Source: Litsea cubeba (taxonomy: Eukaryota > Streptophyta > Magnoliopsida > Laurales > Lauraceae). From it: DNA of 64,000 nucleotides. Location of the stretch: NCBI GenBank assembly GCA_012931725.1, contig CM022949.1, positions 30,457,235-30,521,234 of the forward strand, written 5' to 3'. Below are positions 36,239-44,785 of the stretch, piece by piece (positions within the stretch are counted from its first letter, which is position 1; every line of letters begins with the position of its first letter). Below the pieces are notes generated by a model. The model saw only the letters and a program-made list of their open reading frames with translations. It did not search any database and had not been told where the DNA came from. The translations under genes and the position numbers were made by a program.

Positions 36239-37565
36239 ACCAAAAAAAAAAAAAAACCCACCACCAGTGCGCATGTTGCAAATTGCCAGCTCAAATTTGA
36301 GACTTTTATTGCTTCAAAAAATGCCCCCACCATTATTTTCAGATAGCCCCCCACCCCCGTGCGCATGTTGCAAATTGCCATCAGCTCAAATTTGAGACTT
36401 TTATTGCTTCAAAAAATGCCCCCATAAAAAGATCTTTCAAGCCTCTACACCCCATGATTGTCATGCTTTCAGGTGGGCCCCACAGGCTGCACCATTCCTA
36501 AGCCTGGTTGTTCTAGAAATTGACTACACACCCAAGCCCCCTTTCATCAAAGCAAACTGTGGATTTCAAGGGCCGCATGGTTAATTCCAGTGATGACTGG
36601 CGAATATCATACATATGAGGGTGATATGAGGTCCATCACCTATCACGGAGGAAGGTTGAACCAATGCATTGCCACCTTCAGTAGTTAGCTCCACCAAATG
36701 GATCTTGACCATATCATACTCTCAAGTGCATGCAATCAGTTTCCAGAGCAACAACAAGAACTCATTCATTGTTATGCCACATTGCACATTACAATTTGAT
36801 AACATGTACCTCAGCTCAAAACTGTACCCAACAGATCACATGGCAGAGAAATGAAAGCAGATTTTAGCACTCACCAAATGGAAATTCTAGTACCATTACA
36901 AGTCCAGGAGCTAAGGATTTTACATCAAAACACAACATAAGAGACTATTCATATAGATTTGAGTATTTCCTATCTAACAACAAAAAAGATACATCTTTTC
37001 TTGTCGGAAGAATTCATACCCATTACAGGATGAAGACGCACACAACAGAACCGAACAATCATACCCACACCCACATCCATAAAAGCAAAACAATCACTGA
37101 ATTGCTATTCCAACAGAAAACCAACTCTAAACATGCAAAAATCGAATCACTCGATTCAACCTCACTGATACATCATGATCCACATACACCCAGCAAGGAA
37201 AAAAAACAAAAGAAAAATAAAAAACCAACTGACACCCATTTAACAACATGATCCAAACATGTCATCTCACCCCTTCTCATCAGTCTCCACCACTCCAAAA
37301 CATTTTAAGAACCAACCCACTTCCCAAAAAATTCCCAAAAACTGAAGAACAACAACCATGGGACTACTTATCATCCAAAACCCAGATCATTTCTGCTAAA
37401 ACACAAATAAAATAAAATAAAATAAGAGAAAGAAACCCAAGAGCAGACATTCCATGACATCAAAAAAGGAAAAAACAAATGGGTGTTGAATGGAAAAGAG
37501 AATAGAAGACAGACCTGCTCAATCCCTCTGTCAAGAGGAGCTGTTCTTATGAACTTGTCATCCAT
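5009..37565 (-). CDS. PH, RCC1, FYVE and BRX domain protein (PRAF family), nine exons
   Basis: Exons on the minus strand: 37565-37515, 33797-33711, 15732-15643, 15529-15443, 15110-14916, 13924-11846, 7341-7195, 6080-5650, 5120-5009. All joins are GT-AG and in frame, giving 3,279 bp or about 1,092 residues, a normal length for plant PRAF proteins. Domains in order: PH domain (about 18-125); seven RCC1-type repeats (about 260-645) with recurrent WG-D/E-G and ACG-HTA motifs; a plant-type FYVE zinc finger (about 648-715) with RKKHNCYNCG in place of the animal RRHHCR; a coiled-coil segment around 855-915; and a C-terminal BRX domain (about 1022-1085, AEWVEQHEPGVYIT to RWWEEN). Family knowledge: PH and FYVE bind phosphoinositides, RCC1 blades can act in guanine-nucleotide exchange, and BRX mediates protein interaction; family members act at endosomes or the plasma membrane. 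Oddity: introns total about 29 kb, mainly from nested retrotransposons in intron 2. No coding damage was seen, so it is probably functional. Confidence 0.9.
5650..6080 (-). CDS. PRAF gene exon 8 (linker and start of BRX domain)
   Basis: Begins LNAMSEKF after acceptor gcacag and ends in the BRX domain (AEWVEQHEPGVYIT ... KRVRF) with donor CAG before gtaatt, phase 2. Confidence 0.88.
7195..7341 (-). CDS. PRAF gene exon 7 (coiled coil)
   Basis: Forty-nine codons with the family-conserved AREEAAKCKAAKEVIKALTT. Acceptor taacag, donor CGG before gtatgg. Confidence 0.88.
7717..7796. repeat. (CT)40 microsatellite
   Basis: An uninterrupted CT array in PRAF intron 6, directly adjoining the 5S-derived segment. 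Open frames across it (Leu-Ser or Arg-Glu repeats) are spurious. Confidence 0.97.
7798..8087 (-). mobile_element. Cassandra-like LTR fragment carrying 5S rRNA sequence
   Basis: A 290-bp island of unique sequence between two CT arrays. On the minus strand it reads about 140 bp of leader, a 5S rRNA-like block (7832-7943), then about 34 bp containing CCAAAGCGGACAAT. That order is the layout of LTRs of Cassandra, a terminal-repeat retrotransposon in miniature that carries a 5S sequence with pol III promoter. No paired LTR, primer-binding site or polypurine tract was found, so this is a solo or truncated LTR. A 5S-derived SINE is the alternative. Confidence 0.6.
7832..7943 (-). pseudogene. 5S rRNA-derived sequence
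   Basis: The minus strand follows plant 5S rRNA over about 110 bp, from GATGCG to the CCTCG-GC end. It includes GTTAAGTGTGCT (box A, one change from GTTAAGCGTGCT) and an intact GGATGGGTGAC in the internal element/box C. Several substitutions elsewhere make it unlikely to be a functional rRNA gene. It is a single copy embedded in a TE-like context, not a tandem 5S array. Confidence 0.8.
8088..8138. repeat. (CT)25 microsatellite
   Basis: The second CT array, on the other side of the 5S-derived island. Confidence 0.96.
8426..9380 (+). mobile_element. degenerate non-autonomous LTR element
   Basis: Two diverged direct repeats of about 76 bp (8426-8502 and 9301-9378) share attaggttccttgtgt and taaga-tatctatta. 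The left one is followed by a U5-like stretch and then TGGCATCAGAACTCC at 8588, which resembles the initiator-Met primer-binding site TGGTATCAGAGC. The roughly 0.7-kb interior has no coding domain. The left boundary and right end are unclear. Confidence 0.4.
9381..11845. other. rest of PRAF intron 6, repeat-like, unassigned
   Basis: Contains a 96-codon plus-strand frame (9995-10285) with an internal EDPSLDL repeat but no known domain, a T-rich tract at 10400-10438, and a C-rich stretch at 10680-11090 resembling untranslated regions of large LTR elements. I could not identify LTRs, a primer-binding site or polymerase motifs here. Confidence 0.35.
11846..13924 (-). CDS. PRAF gene exon 6 (RCC1 propeller and FYVE finger)
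   Basis: A single 693-codon exon without stops. It begins with a Ser-rich linker, then the RCC1 repeats (for example TWGDGDKGRLGH and TWGMGANGRLGLGD), then the FYVE cysteines in C-x2-C ... C-x2-C pairs (SGCRMLFGF, HNCYNCG, FCHACSS, RVCDPC), and a Pro/Ser-rich tail leading into a coiled coil. The donor is GAG before gtaatg at 11846; frame read beyond it is intron. Confidence 0.92.
14373..14670 (+). mobile_element. TRIM/SMART-like miniature LTR retrotransposon
   Basis: Two 67-bp direct repeats (14373-14439 and 14604-14670) share the block CCTAGGCATTTTGGGTGTA. The left repeat is followed after two bases by TGGTATCAAAGCC, one change from the tRNA-iMet primer-binding core. The 5-bp target duplication GAGAC flanks both ends (14368-14372 and 14671-14675). 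The element is only 298 bp and codes nothing, so its movement would have depended on proteins from another element. It sits in intron 5 of the PRAF gene. The repeats end in GA rather than CA, and the right one starts CG instead of TG. Confidence 0.75.
14916..15110 (-). CDS. PRAF gene exon 5 (end of PH domain and linker)
   Basis: Sixty-five codons starting VCKDKDQAESWFVGLTALIS, the C-terminal PH helix, followed by a basic, low-complexity linker. Acceptor acttag, donor CAG before gttgag. Confidence 0.88.
15443..15529 (-). CDS. PRAF gene exon 4 (PH domain)
   Basis: Twenty-nine codons including RPEKECQSFSLIYGNGERTL. Acceptor ctgtag, donor CTG before gtattg. In frame with exons 3 and 5. Confidence 0.88.
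15643..15732 (-). CDS. PRAF gene exon 3 (PH domain)
   Basis: Thirty codons, DENFLIWYSG through KIIRGQRT, matching the central PH strands of the family. Acceptor ttttcag, donor ACT before gtatgt. It is separated from exon 2 by the 18-kb TE-filled intron. Confidence 0.88.
16852..17372 (-). mobile_element. RTE-clade LINE, 5'-truncated 3' end
   Basis: The minus strand encodes the segment after the reverse transcriptase typical of plant RTE elements: YGAECWPI, IRNEHILEHLGAASIDDKLRA, LRWFGCVQR, with frameshifts. The 3' end is a (GAT)n tail (ATC repeats at 16852-16865), as RTE elements have. Confidence 0.75.
17572..18050 (+). mobile_element. RTE-clade LINE, 5'-truncated 3' end
   Basis: The plus strand encodes RLKGKFYKTTI, MRMLRWTCGKTK, AASMGDKIKETHLRWFG, GRPKRRKM and YNLSEDLARDRSKWR with stops between, the same region as the neighbouring minus copy. 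It ends in a GGTGATGATG tail. It lies head-to-head with the 16852-17372 copy. Confidence 0.72.
18617..20716 (-). mobile_element. L1-type LINE, 5'-truncated and decayed
   Basis: On the minus strand, in order: reverse transcriptase fragments (PRQGDRLSPFLFTLVVEALG, then LHFADDTIFF with the FADD catalytic box near 20520, then GLKINLAKS and IQYLGLPIG); a zf-RVT zinc-binding region (CPLCENGLETVDHLFLPC near 19500); an RNase H domain with EVLAILEALRLF and VESDSSNAI (about 18960-19030) and HVRRSANALSDSLAK; and a poly(A) tail (T-run at 18617-18628 on the plus strand). Several frameshifts. ORF1 and endonuclease are missing, which is usual 5' truncation. Confidence 0.85.
20781..20868. repeat. 44-bp unit, two tandem copies
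   Basis: The unit beginning tatagactcaaacttggttc occurs at 20781 and 20825 and runs through ttttgctgccaactcca in both copies. It lies in intron 2 between the L1 and the copia. Confidence 0.8.
21057..21224. repeat. 90-bp unit, two tandem copies
   Basis: Cattaagtg-ccctctca at 21057 and 21147, each followed by atattgcaggatcttcttgc. Diverged tandem duplication just outside the copia LTR. Confidence 0.7.
21284..21576 (-). repeat. 3' LTR of copia A
   Basis: A 293-bp repeat matching 32585-32875. Read on the minus strand it starts TGTTAAAGTG beside the poly-G tract and ends GAATGATA. Confidence 0.8.
21577..21594 (-). promoter_or_regulatory. polypurine tract of copia A (G18)
   Basis: Eighteen consecutive C on the plus strand (G on the element strand) immediately 5' of the 3' LTR, preceded by AGA. 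Polypurine tracts prime plus-strand DNA synthesis. This one is longer than the G7 tract of copia B and may have expanded by slippage. Confidence 0.75.
25068..26002 (-). mobile_element. RTE-clade LINE fragment inserted in the L1
   Basis: On the minus strand: TKKFPITIGLQQGSVLSPYLFALVMDEITRH (reverse transcriptase block), a stop where most copies have Trp, CMLFVDDIVLVDE (FVDD in place of FADD), then the conserved tail FRYLGSMVQ, RPALIYGSECWAV, AEMRMLRWMCG, ENRLRLFGHVRRRP and RGRGRPKRSWKE. It has one frameshift near 25400 and ends in a TTTGG-repeat tail at 25068-25082. The junctions split the L1 reading between DNLR and the CRMC zinc motif. Confidence 0.82.
26462..26824 (+). repeat. 5' LTR of copia B
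   Basis: 363 bp. It contains an internal direct repeat of about 95 bp built on tgtacattcctttttag-tag-caatttgatgtaatt, and a TATATAAAT box near 26730. Confidence 0.92.
26825..26837 (+). promoter_or_regulatory. primer-binding site of copia B
   Basis: TGGTATCAGAGCC, the initiator-Met tRNA complement used by most plant copia elements, begins at the first base after the 5' LTR. Confidence 0.92.
27377..31459 (+). pseudogene. copia B gag-pol, disrupted by stops and frameshifts
   Basis: The ATG at 27377 starts Gag (MADKIELLPVKFNGKNFF). Nonsense codons lie at 27434 (TGA) and 27638 (TAG), both at probable Trp codons, and at 31271 (TAA). Frame changes occur near 29070 in a T-run, near 30220 and near 30950. 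Across these breaks the order is complete: two zinc knuckles (CYCCKEYGHVANQC, CNYCKKTGHIISEC), protease (WYVDSGASNH), integrase (LWHRRLGHP, CASCKMGKSK, HSDVWG, RSDSGGEY, PQQNGVAERK), reverse transcriptase (MNVKNAFLHG, YVDDIIISG) and RNase H (DADWAGC, YADNTSAI). The stop TGA overlaps the polypurine tract. It cannot produce an active polyprotein as it stands. Confidence 0.9.
31467..31829 (+). repeat. 3' LTR of copia B
   Basis: Matches 26462-26824 except for three transitions, and is followed by the target duplication GTAGC. Confidence 0.92.
32585..32875 (-). repeat. 5' LTR of copia A
   Basis: A 291-bp partner of 21284-21576. On the minus strand it runs TGCTAAAGTC to GAATGATA and is followed at once by the primer-binding site TGGTACCAGAG. 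Confidence 0.8.
33711..33797 (-). CDS. PRAF gene exon 2 (start of PH domain)
   Basis: Twenty-nine codons containing LLKYGRRGKPKFCPFRLS, the conserved start of the plant PRAF PH domain. Acceptor gaag, donor ACG before gtaggg. It was found by translating the minus strand, as the exon is too short to stand out as an ORF. Confidence 0.88.
34271..34637 (-). mobile_element. RTE-clade LINE relic
   Basis: The minus strand has the order and spacing of the RTE 3' region (tctgattctatctttcct block, caaccatctcaaac-type block, and the aaagctttg end with a short ATC-type tail), parallel to the copy at 16852-17372 but more decayed. Confidence 0.55.
35953..36425. repeat. degenerate minisatellite of about four 95-125-bp units with C32 tract
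   Basis: Units share gtgcgcatcttgt or gcgcatgttgc, then a ttttgagact or atttgagact block, then ttgcttca. Copies start near 35953, 36053, 36268 and 36359. The two halves are separated by a run of 32 C (36207-36238) between A-runs. It lies in PRAF intron 1. Confidence 0.75.
36207..36238. repeat. C32 homopolymer
   Basis: Thirty-two consecutive C preceded by A13 and T, followed by ACC and A14. Length may be an assembly consensus value. Confidence 0.85.
37515..37565 (-). CDS. PRAF gene exon 1 (start codon)
   Basis: Seventeen codons from ATG at 37565, reading MDDKFIRTAPLDRGIEQ and ending CAG before gtctgt. The start is chosen because it gives the family-typical N-terminus directly before the ALKKGAQLLKYGR-type exon 2. 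The context is aagaaaATGG. Confidence 0.85.
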
Positions 37566-37950
37566 TTTCTTATTTGTTGAAGCCTATATTTATCATAAAA
37601 AAAGGAAGGAGAAGGAGAAGGAGATTGGCTCCATGGGAGAAATAAAAGGCAGACAGTCAGAGCAGAAGGAGGAGGGGACCTTGGTTTCCTGAATAGGAAA
37701 CCTTTGAAGAATGTGATAAAAATGCAGGAGCTGCTGCTTTGCAGAGAGAGAAAGATAGAGAGAAATGAGAGTTCTGGGGAGGTTTTGGGTGTCCCAGATT
37801 TTAAGAAAAAGAAGGTAGATTTTGACTGGGATTAGAATTAGAAGTGGAAGATTTTGCTTTGCTTGGTTTGTTACATGACAAGATCATGTTCTCTCTCTCT
37901 CCTCTCTCCTCTCTCCTCTCTCCATTGTCTTCCTTTCTTCCCCTTCCAAC
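37566..37950 (-). promoter_or_regulatory. 5' UTR/promoter region of the PRAF gene with GA-rich tract
   Basis: Upstream of the PRAF ATG. A CT-rich block at 37891-37922 (GA-rich on the gene strand) consists of (CT)5 followed by repeated CCTCTCT units. Such GAGA/Y-patch-like tracts are common near plant transcription starts. There is no obvious TATA box, and the start site is not determined from sequence. Confidence 0.5.
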
Positions 37951-40900
37951 TATTCTCTTCGGTTTTCGTGCACAGATTTTAAAGCGTTAAACAAAGAGAC
38001 AAAGGCATACAGCACGTGTGACGCACATGGATTATATTTAGCTTCTACAGTTCCTCTTCTTCTTTTCTTTCTTCTACTCGTATTTATGGTGATTGCCTTA
38101 CAAGTACTTGGCTCCATTGCCACACATGTGGGGCCCTAGCAAAAATCTTTGGGTGATCACTGGTTTTCTCTCAAATATTTTTCAATGCTTTTTTATAATT
38201 TTTCGACTGCTTTGGACTACTAGTAAAGAATGATACCTTTTTTTAGGACATGTGCGTGAAATTAAAGTGCCAACACCAGTCAATCACGGGTGTGTTGAAG
38301 TATTTTTTACATTGTTCTCTCTCAGAAATAAAAAATTATATTGTGACTTTTTTATGAAAATTTCCCTCCATCCACCTCTTAGATACTCAGATTATGGATA
38401 CAATGCTTCACATTTTTTACTGAAATTCAATCAAGTAAAGTGCATATTTAGTATTGCTAAATAATGATATCATAAATGTGTCTTAGATTGTAGGAACCAT
38501 TCATCCTAAATCATTTCTTCGGAAACTCCCATAAAGTGGGATACATCAAGATGAGTTTTTGTCTATTAAATTAATTTTTTAACTTAATGATTAGAGATAT
38601 ACCTTAATATTACTATTGTCAAAATAAATTATCATCTTAGTTTTATTCCATCAATGGAAAATCATTGTAATATAATAAATCTCAAAGCCAACAAACTATG
38701 ATGGCATGGCAGTGCATTCCAACCTTGGGAGTGCTGAAATGTCTGCTCTGCCCAATTGTGGAGTGGCTCTGTCTCCCACAAGGGATGGTTCACCTTCATT
38801 CTCCGCCCAAGTTCAATACCTAACACTAGGGGTGATAAGAGAAGCCCGTGGCCACATTGGTCTGGCTATTCCAAGTTCTCGCACCAAAGGATCCTTATTT
38901 GCTTTTGTATGAGCACATAATTTAGTGTGCAGTGGTTTTGGACAAAATGATACTTATAATTTGCTTGAAATAGTAAAAACAGCTTGACTAGATGAGTGAG
39001 AGGTTAATTCAAACCCAATCATTAGAGAGAGAGTTTGATCCAACTCTTACCTGGACAAAAAGTTTACCCCACTTTGGTCAGCTTTGAAATTACATTGCAA
39101 ATTTTTGGTGAGTTTGCGGAGGGTCGTTTATCTTCATCATATACACTCACTAGCAAAATGCTCCCGTGCTTAGTATGGGCGATTGAAGGGAAAGAGAAGG
39201 GGAGTGAGTAATAAATAACATTTTATTAAATTGAATTAGATTAAATAAGATTAAAAGAAAATCGGGTATTGGAATTTATGATGGTCGTTAGGACAAAAGT
39301 GTGGGGATGGTCTAATAATGGATTGGGTTAGTGAAAATCTGGACTTATAATCCTTATAATCAAGGACCATCTTATTAAAAGTTCTTTGTTAAGGAGTGGT
39401 GTGGAAATTTCATTGATTCTTTTGTCACCCATCCATTTTATTTTCTCCAAAGTTGACAAATGATCCCATTATCAAGTTAATCACAGCTTAAAAAATATTA
39501 ATAAGCACTTTATTTACATGTTACATCACATAATTAATTTTGTTGGCCAGATACATACCTCTGGAATGGCCGAATCAAATGCTGTTATTTTTGAACTTCT
39601 CTTGCCTATTGGTCAAACCCATCCATGTGGATGTGGTCTTTAATCTATGGTACAAGTGAAAACACTTCAGATTTGAGTAAAGCTAACAATTGGAATCCTA
39701 ATGTCCAATGGCCATGAAAAGGTACCAGTCAAATAACACACATGAAAGTTGTTGGGTGCCAAGTCAGTTATCCACCGTTCATTCCCACTATGTTGTCAAA
39801 ACATTTTTACACATCAATATGAAGTGGGTCCTGCCTTTGAATAAAGGTTGGAACGGAGAGGAGGTAGTACTTTATAAAGATTCTGTTAATATGATTGCTA
39901 AGCAGACTCATATTAGCAAAAATAAAATAAGATAGATTTGCTAGGAATAGTCTGTTTGGTCCTTCCCATGTACATCTACAAGCTATGCTATATGTTTTTT
40001 TTTTAACCTTTCAAAAAAGAAAAAAAGGCTATAAGCAAGTTGGGTCTGGGTCGGGTTAATGGAGACTTGAACATAGACCCAGTGGACCAAACCCGAATCA
40101 TTTACACTAATTATGTAAAAAAAAATATTTTTGCAAATATATATTTATAGAGATAGAGAGAGATTCATCCCATTGAAATTTTATGTGGTTACTTTTGGGT
40201 CACATGGGGCCCCCCTTTTTATTATCTAATCAATCAATTTTTTTTTTATCAATAATGGTCAATTATATTAAAGACTTGAAAAAGATGCAACGATAGAAAA
40301 GGAGGGAAAAAGAAAGAAAGTATGCGAAGGTATTAGAGCTAAATACCCATATAAAAATAATTTACATAGGAGCAAATAATTACTGTTAAGAAAATGGCAT
40401 TAATCTCTTCGAAACCGACCTCTTCTATCACATGCCCTGCTAGGGAAAATAGTACCTCAAATTTTATTCCAATAAGAATTCTATTATTAAAGGGATTAAT
40501 ACAAAGAAAGAGATTAACCAATATTGTACGCCCCTCCAAATGAAAGAAAATTTGACTGAATTCATAATCAAGGGAGGTCGTTGGTGTGGATCAAAAAAAA
40601 AAGGTGAGGCTAACTTGAGTCAAAAATGACTGGTTCACATGGGAACTGCCATTGAGATGTCAAGATATGATCATTTATTTTCATTATACTGAATTATATG
40701 TGCATCTAGGTAAGTAAGTCTTTAAGGCAGTCCCTACTCAAGTAATGACAAGTTCTTAACCTATGGAGCCTATCTTACCCACCCTAAGTATAGTATAAAG
40801 TGATCACACCAAAATTCCCCCACAATCGAGTTTGATATTCCCATGGATTGATGAGAATCTGATGTCTATTCAACTTTATATAATGGCAAAACTTTGGAAA

Positions 40901-43214
40901 AACTCAAAATTACATGTCTTCCTAAGAAGTTTCTATATTTCACATGTAGATCAAGGGGTGACCCTATACAATTATTAACTTGGTATTGAGTATATATGGA
41001 CCATATTGGACTTGGTCTCAATCCTAGTTATCAATCAGAACTAAGAATGGTCCATACCCACAATTCCAGTGGGGGCAAAGTTCAAAGAGGGCTACTTCTC
41101 CCTTGCATAAGCTCGAGGCCAACTCATTTTGAACGGATTTTAGTTTAACTAGCTTGTTAACACTTAGGTCAATTTTAGCAGTCAAATCTATAAGAAAAAG
41201 ATTTTCGATTTTTCTAAAGCTGTGGTAAATTCATGTTTAGCAATTGTAAATATCTAAAGATTTGGACGAATCGAAATCTTTATTTGTTAGGTTTTTTCAG
41301 ATCCGACCACCCTCCATAAGATTTAAAAATCCTCACTTAGGTGGATTTACATATCAAACCTATTTTTCTCAACTATATGCATCGATACACACCAATATCA
41401 ATGTGAGATTCCTCGCCTATACAAATTTCCAGCAAGGAATCTTTATTCCAGTGGTAGTAAAAATCTAATCTATGGATTCCTCCCCTGTTATCAAACATGC
41501 TCTTAAATTTAAGCTGACCCAAATACATGACAAGATTAGGCAGGCAACATAGAACAAACGGACGTAAGAATTTCACAAACAAACAAAGTCTCAGCCTAAT
41601 TTGATGCCCAGAGGCAAGATCAAAGACCTAACTATTAGAAAACTTTCTAAAACTGTATCTGTACGTCCAAGGATCATTAAAGTTGGTTTGAAAGTCCGTA
41701 ACACTTTCAATTTTCTCCAACACCTAATGTTTATCCTACTTGCTACCAAACACACTATTAAGCTCTAAATAGGGCTTCCAAAAGAACAGTTGGGCACCTA
41801 CTTAAATGCTTAAATGCTTGTACAGCCCTAAACATACGGACGTTGTGGGGCCCACTTCCTCGCATGAATGTCTAACTAAAAGCAAATGAAGATTGAAGAG
41901 CAAGGTGAAACTCAATTCAATCAAAATCACTATGCCTCATGGTTTCATCACAAACCCAAGTTTTGATCCAGTCACAGTTTTTCTTCTTCTTTGGTAAATT
42001 CTCAATCCGGCGCACATTCTTCATATAAAATTGTAGGAAGTCATCTATAGGACCCACCTAGGGCCATGGCAGTCATGTGATAGGGTCATGGAATTATCTC
42101 AATGAGATTAGGGGATTTAAAACCTTAGCTCTATTAGATTATTCTAATCCATAATTTGAAAACGATATATTTCAAACAAAAAAAAATGCTATATTATCTA
42201 CTAGTTTATAATATGACCAATGCATTAGGTTTTTGGATTTCCATCAAAAGGTGAATGGTGGTTATAAGAGTCACATAAGGGTGTAGCTTGTAGCTATTCA
42301 GACATGAATTCTAAGAATTCTAAAGCTTGTAGCTATTCAGAGGATATAATGTGTGTGAAGGGAGTATCTTAATCATAGCAACCCCATGGCCCTGAAGATA
42401 GGGTGGGTCGTGAATAAAGACCATGCTTCACGTCCGGTCTAAATAATTTGGTTGTATAAAATATATGATTTGACTCTTTTTATTTTTCTTATTTTAGCCA
42501 CATGCTTTATAGTTTATACATATCAATCTTAAGAAAACAAAAATAACTCTGATTAAAATGATGCTTTTGTTTAAATCATAGAGACAGGTGGGATAGTAGG
42601 GACAATGCTCTCCTCCAAGCCGATTGCATATTGCTTATATGCAATTAAGCTTGTGCATTAGATGCATGCCTATCAATGGGAGTGGGCAGAGACAAAGGTC
42701 TTCTTATTATAGATAATTGGAGTGGAAAAAAAATCAGAATCACCAAATTATATCTTAGTTATTGATTTAACAACCAAAGTGCATTTGTGCAATGAGAGGA
42801 TTCTTTCTGCATGAGAGGAAATTGTTTTCATTTCTCAACCCACACTTTCGTTGTTTGGTGGGTAGGGGTGGTCATGGCCCTCCCCAAGTTTTCAAAAAAC
42901 ATTCTCTAGGGGTGGTCATGGCCCTCCCCAAGTTTTCAAAAAACATCCCCCCCCCCCCCCCCCCCCCCCCCCCCAAAAAAATACTAAAATAAAAATAAAA
43001 ATTAAAAATTAAAAATAAAAAAATAGGGCTGATGGTAGATTAAGCAATGAAAAGATTATCAAAAGAGGCGTACTAATCAAAGGATGGCCCATGTGGGCCC
43101 CATAGAGCGAGAAGGAAGGCAATCCTATGAGAACATCTTATGGCAGAGGAGTAGTATAGATTTCAAAGCTGATGAGTTTGTGGAAGTGGGGCTCAAATTA
43201 ATGGATGTTAATAG
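37951..43214. other. intergenic sequence without recognised gene
   Basis: AT-rich spacer with scattered A/T homopolymers. Short frames (for example 38706-38912 and 43084-43278) show no known domain. The only structured part is the duplicated segment and C28 tract at 42866-42974. Confidence 0.5.
42866..42974. repeat. 41-bp tandem duplication followed by C28 homopolymer
   Basis: Two copies of aggggtggtcatggccctcc continuing through aagttttcaaaaaacat, then 28 C (42947-42974) and an A-rich tail. Confidence 0.85.
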
Positions 43215-44780
43215 TGTTAGATTGTATGTCCTCAATTCAATAAATGATGTAAATAATTTCATTTATTATCACAATTGATATATTATTTCATGCTTTTATT
43301 CATGAGATAGATATGACTATGTCGATGTTTGCACATAATTGATACAAAATTATATGATTGTTCATGAGATGAACATGAGCCCTTAAGTATATTAAATATG
43401 ATTTATGTGGGTTGATGAGATTCACATGCATAAGACATAGGTCAGAGTTTTTATACTTGAAGTGTTTCACAACTAGTGATGAAATTGAGCATCTCTTCTG
43501 AAAAAGTTGTAGCGCAACAATTACTATGAGAAAGTATGGTTTATCTCAACCATCAAAGTGGAATACTCTGAATTGTTGCGTTAGACATTGGATGTACCGA
43601 AGAACCATGAGTAGCACCATATATAAAATATTGTCTCTAATTAAGGAACGCTCGCATGATTTTCAAGCAATAGAGTTTCAATCCTGAGGGTGTAATGCAT
43701 GGACCCAACTTTCTACTATGCATTTACTTTTACTTACCAATTAGTGAGGCCAACTCAGTCCAACACCTTGGTATCTTGGGTAGATGGTATAAGTGGGACT
43801 GTAGAAACATATATTTTCAATATAGAATCTGTTTTCATAAGAGAAATATCCCCTTGTGCTGATTAATAAAATTTATTATCGATAAGTGTGCACCCGTTCT
43901 GATTAAGAGTTAATTAGATGGTATCGATGATCGATGTGGTTAATTGGGTCACAAGGATAATAAGAGGTGGGCCCACATTGGTTAGACAGTTGATATTTAT
44001 TTCCAATGGATCCATGGATATAATTGATGGAGGGGTCTTCTTGTAATAATTGAAAAGTTTAAGGTCTTCTTATAAAATTTCTAGGACTGGTGTGTAATTG
44101 CATTTATATAATAGAGTTATCTACAACTAACTGTGGATCAAGAACTTACATGAGATATGGGGTTCAGATGCTTCAGTTTGAGCCAAATCCAAGGAATCCT
44201 CAGTGGTCTCCATCCTAGCCCTAAGTGAGAGAGTTATGATCAAACAAGAACTCATAAGAGAAAGAAGAGTGAAATTAAAACTCGTAAGATAACTAGGCCT
44301 CTAGGACTATTTAAGCCATGAGATGGCTGAACGTCCGGTACAAGTCTTGGATGATTTTTGTGGTCTCCTCCTCCCCTCTCTTCTCTCCTCTAGGTCTCTA
44401 GTTGAGTGTTTTGGATTTTTCTTTTCAACTGAGATCTCACCATCATCTTTGAGAGGATCTCTGTGATTAGGTCATAACGTGGAAGATTGCGAGGTCCAGG
44501 AGATCATGTTTGCGAAAGGATTTTACAAAATCAAATATCAAAGTCTCAATTTGAGCACAACAGAGTTACTCAGGAATAGATATGCACCAAATTGTTGTTT
44601 GTAGATCTAGTAGTTACATGTTCAGATTTGTCTTATTGACAAAGATCTGAGATCTTAATATATTAGGATTAGGGTTTGAGATCTTAGGATTGGGTCCATG
44701 ACCATGTCGATGTATGGTCCCTACGTTAAGCCGATCAAAAAAATTTAAATCCCGTCTAAAAGGCTCACATACTTCCAACA
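43215..44780 (+). mobile_element. solo LTR with 5-bp target duplication
   Basis: A 1,566-bp segment beginning TGTTAGATTG and ending CTTCCAACA (TG...CA). It is flanked by the identical 5-mer AATAG (43210-43214 and 44781-44785). No internal coding region, primer-binding site or second LTR is attached, so this is the product of LTR-LTR recombination. A diverged relative is at 53625. Orientation is given only by the TG-CA reading. Confidence 0.8.
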
Positions 44781-44785
44781 AATAG

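Larger units (their letters stand above)
33798..37514 (-). other. PRAF intron 1
   Basis: A 3.7-kb intron. Apart from the RTE fragment and the minisatellite/poly-C block listed separately, and a CCCA-type run near 35293-35320, I see nothing recognisable. Confidence 0.7.
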
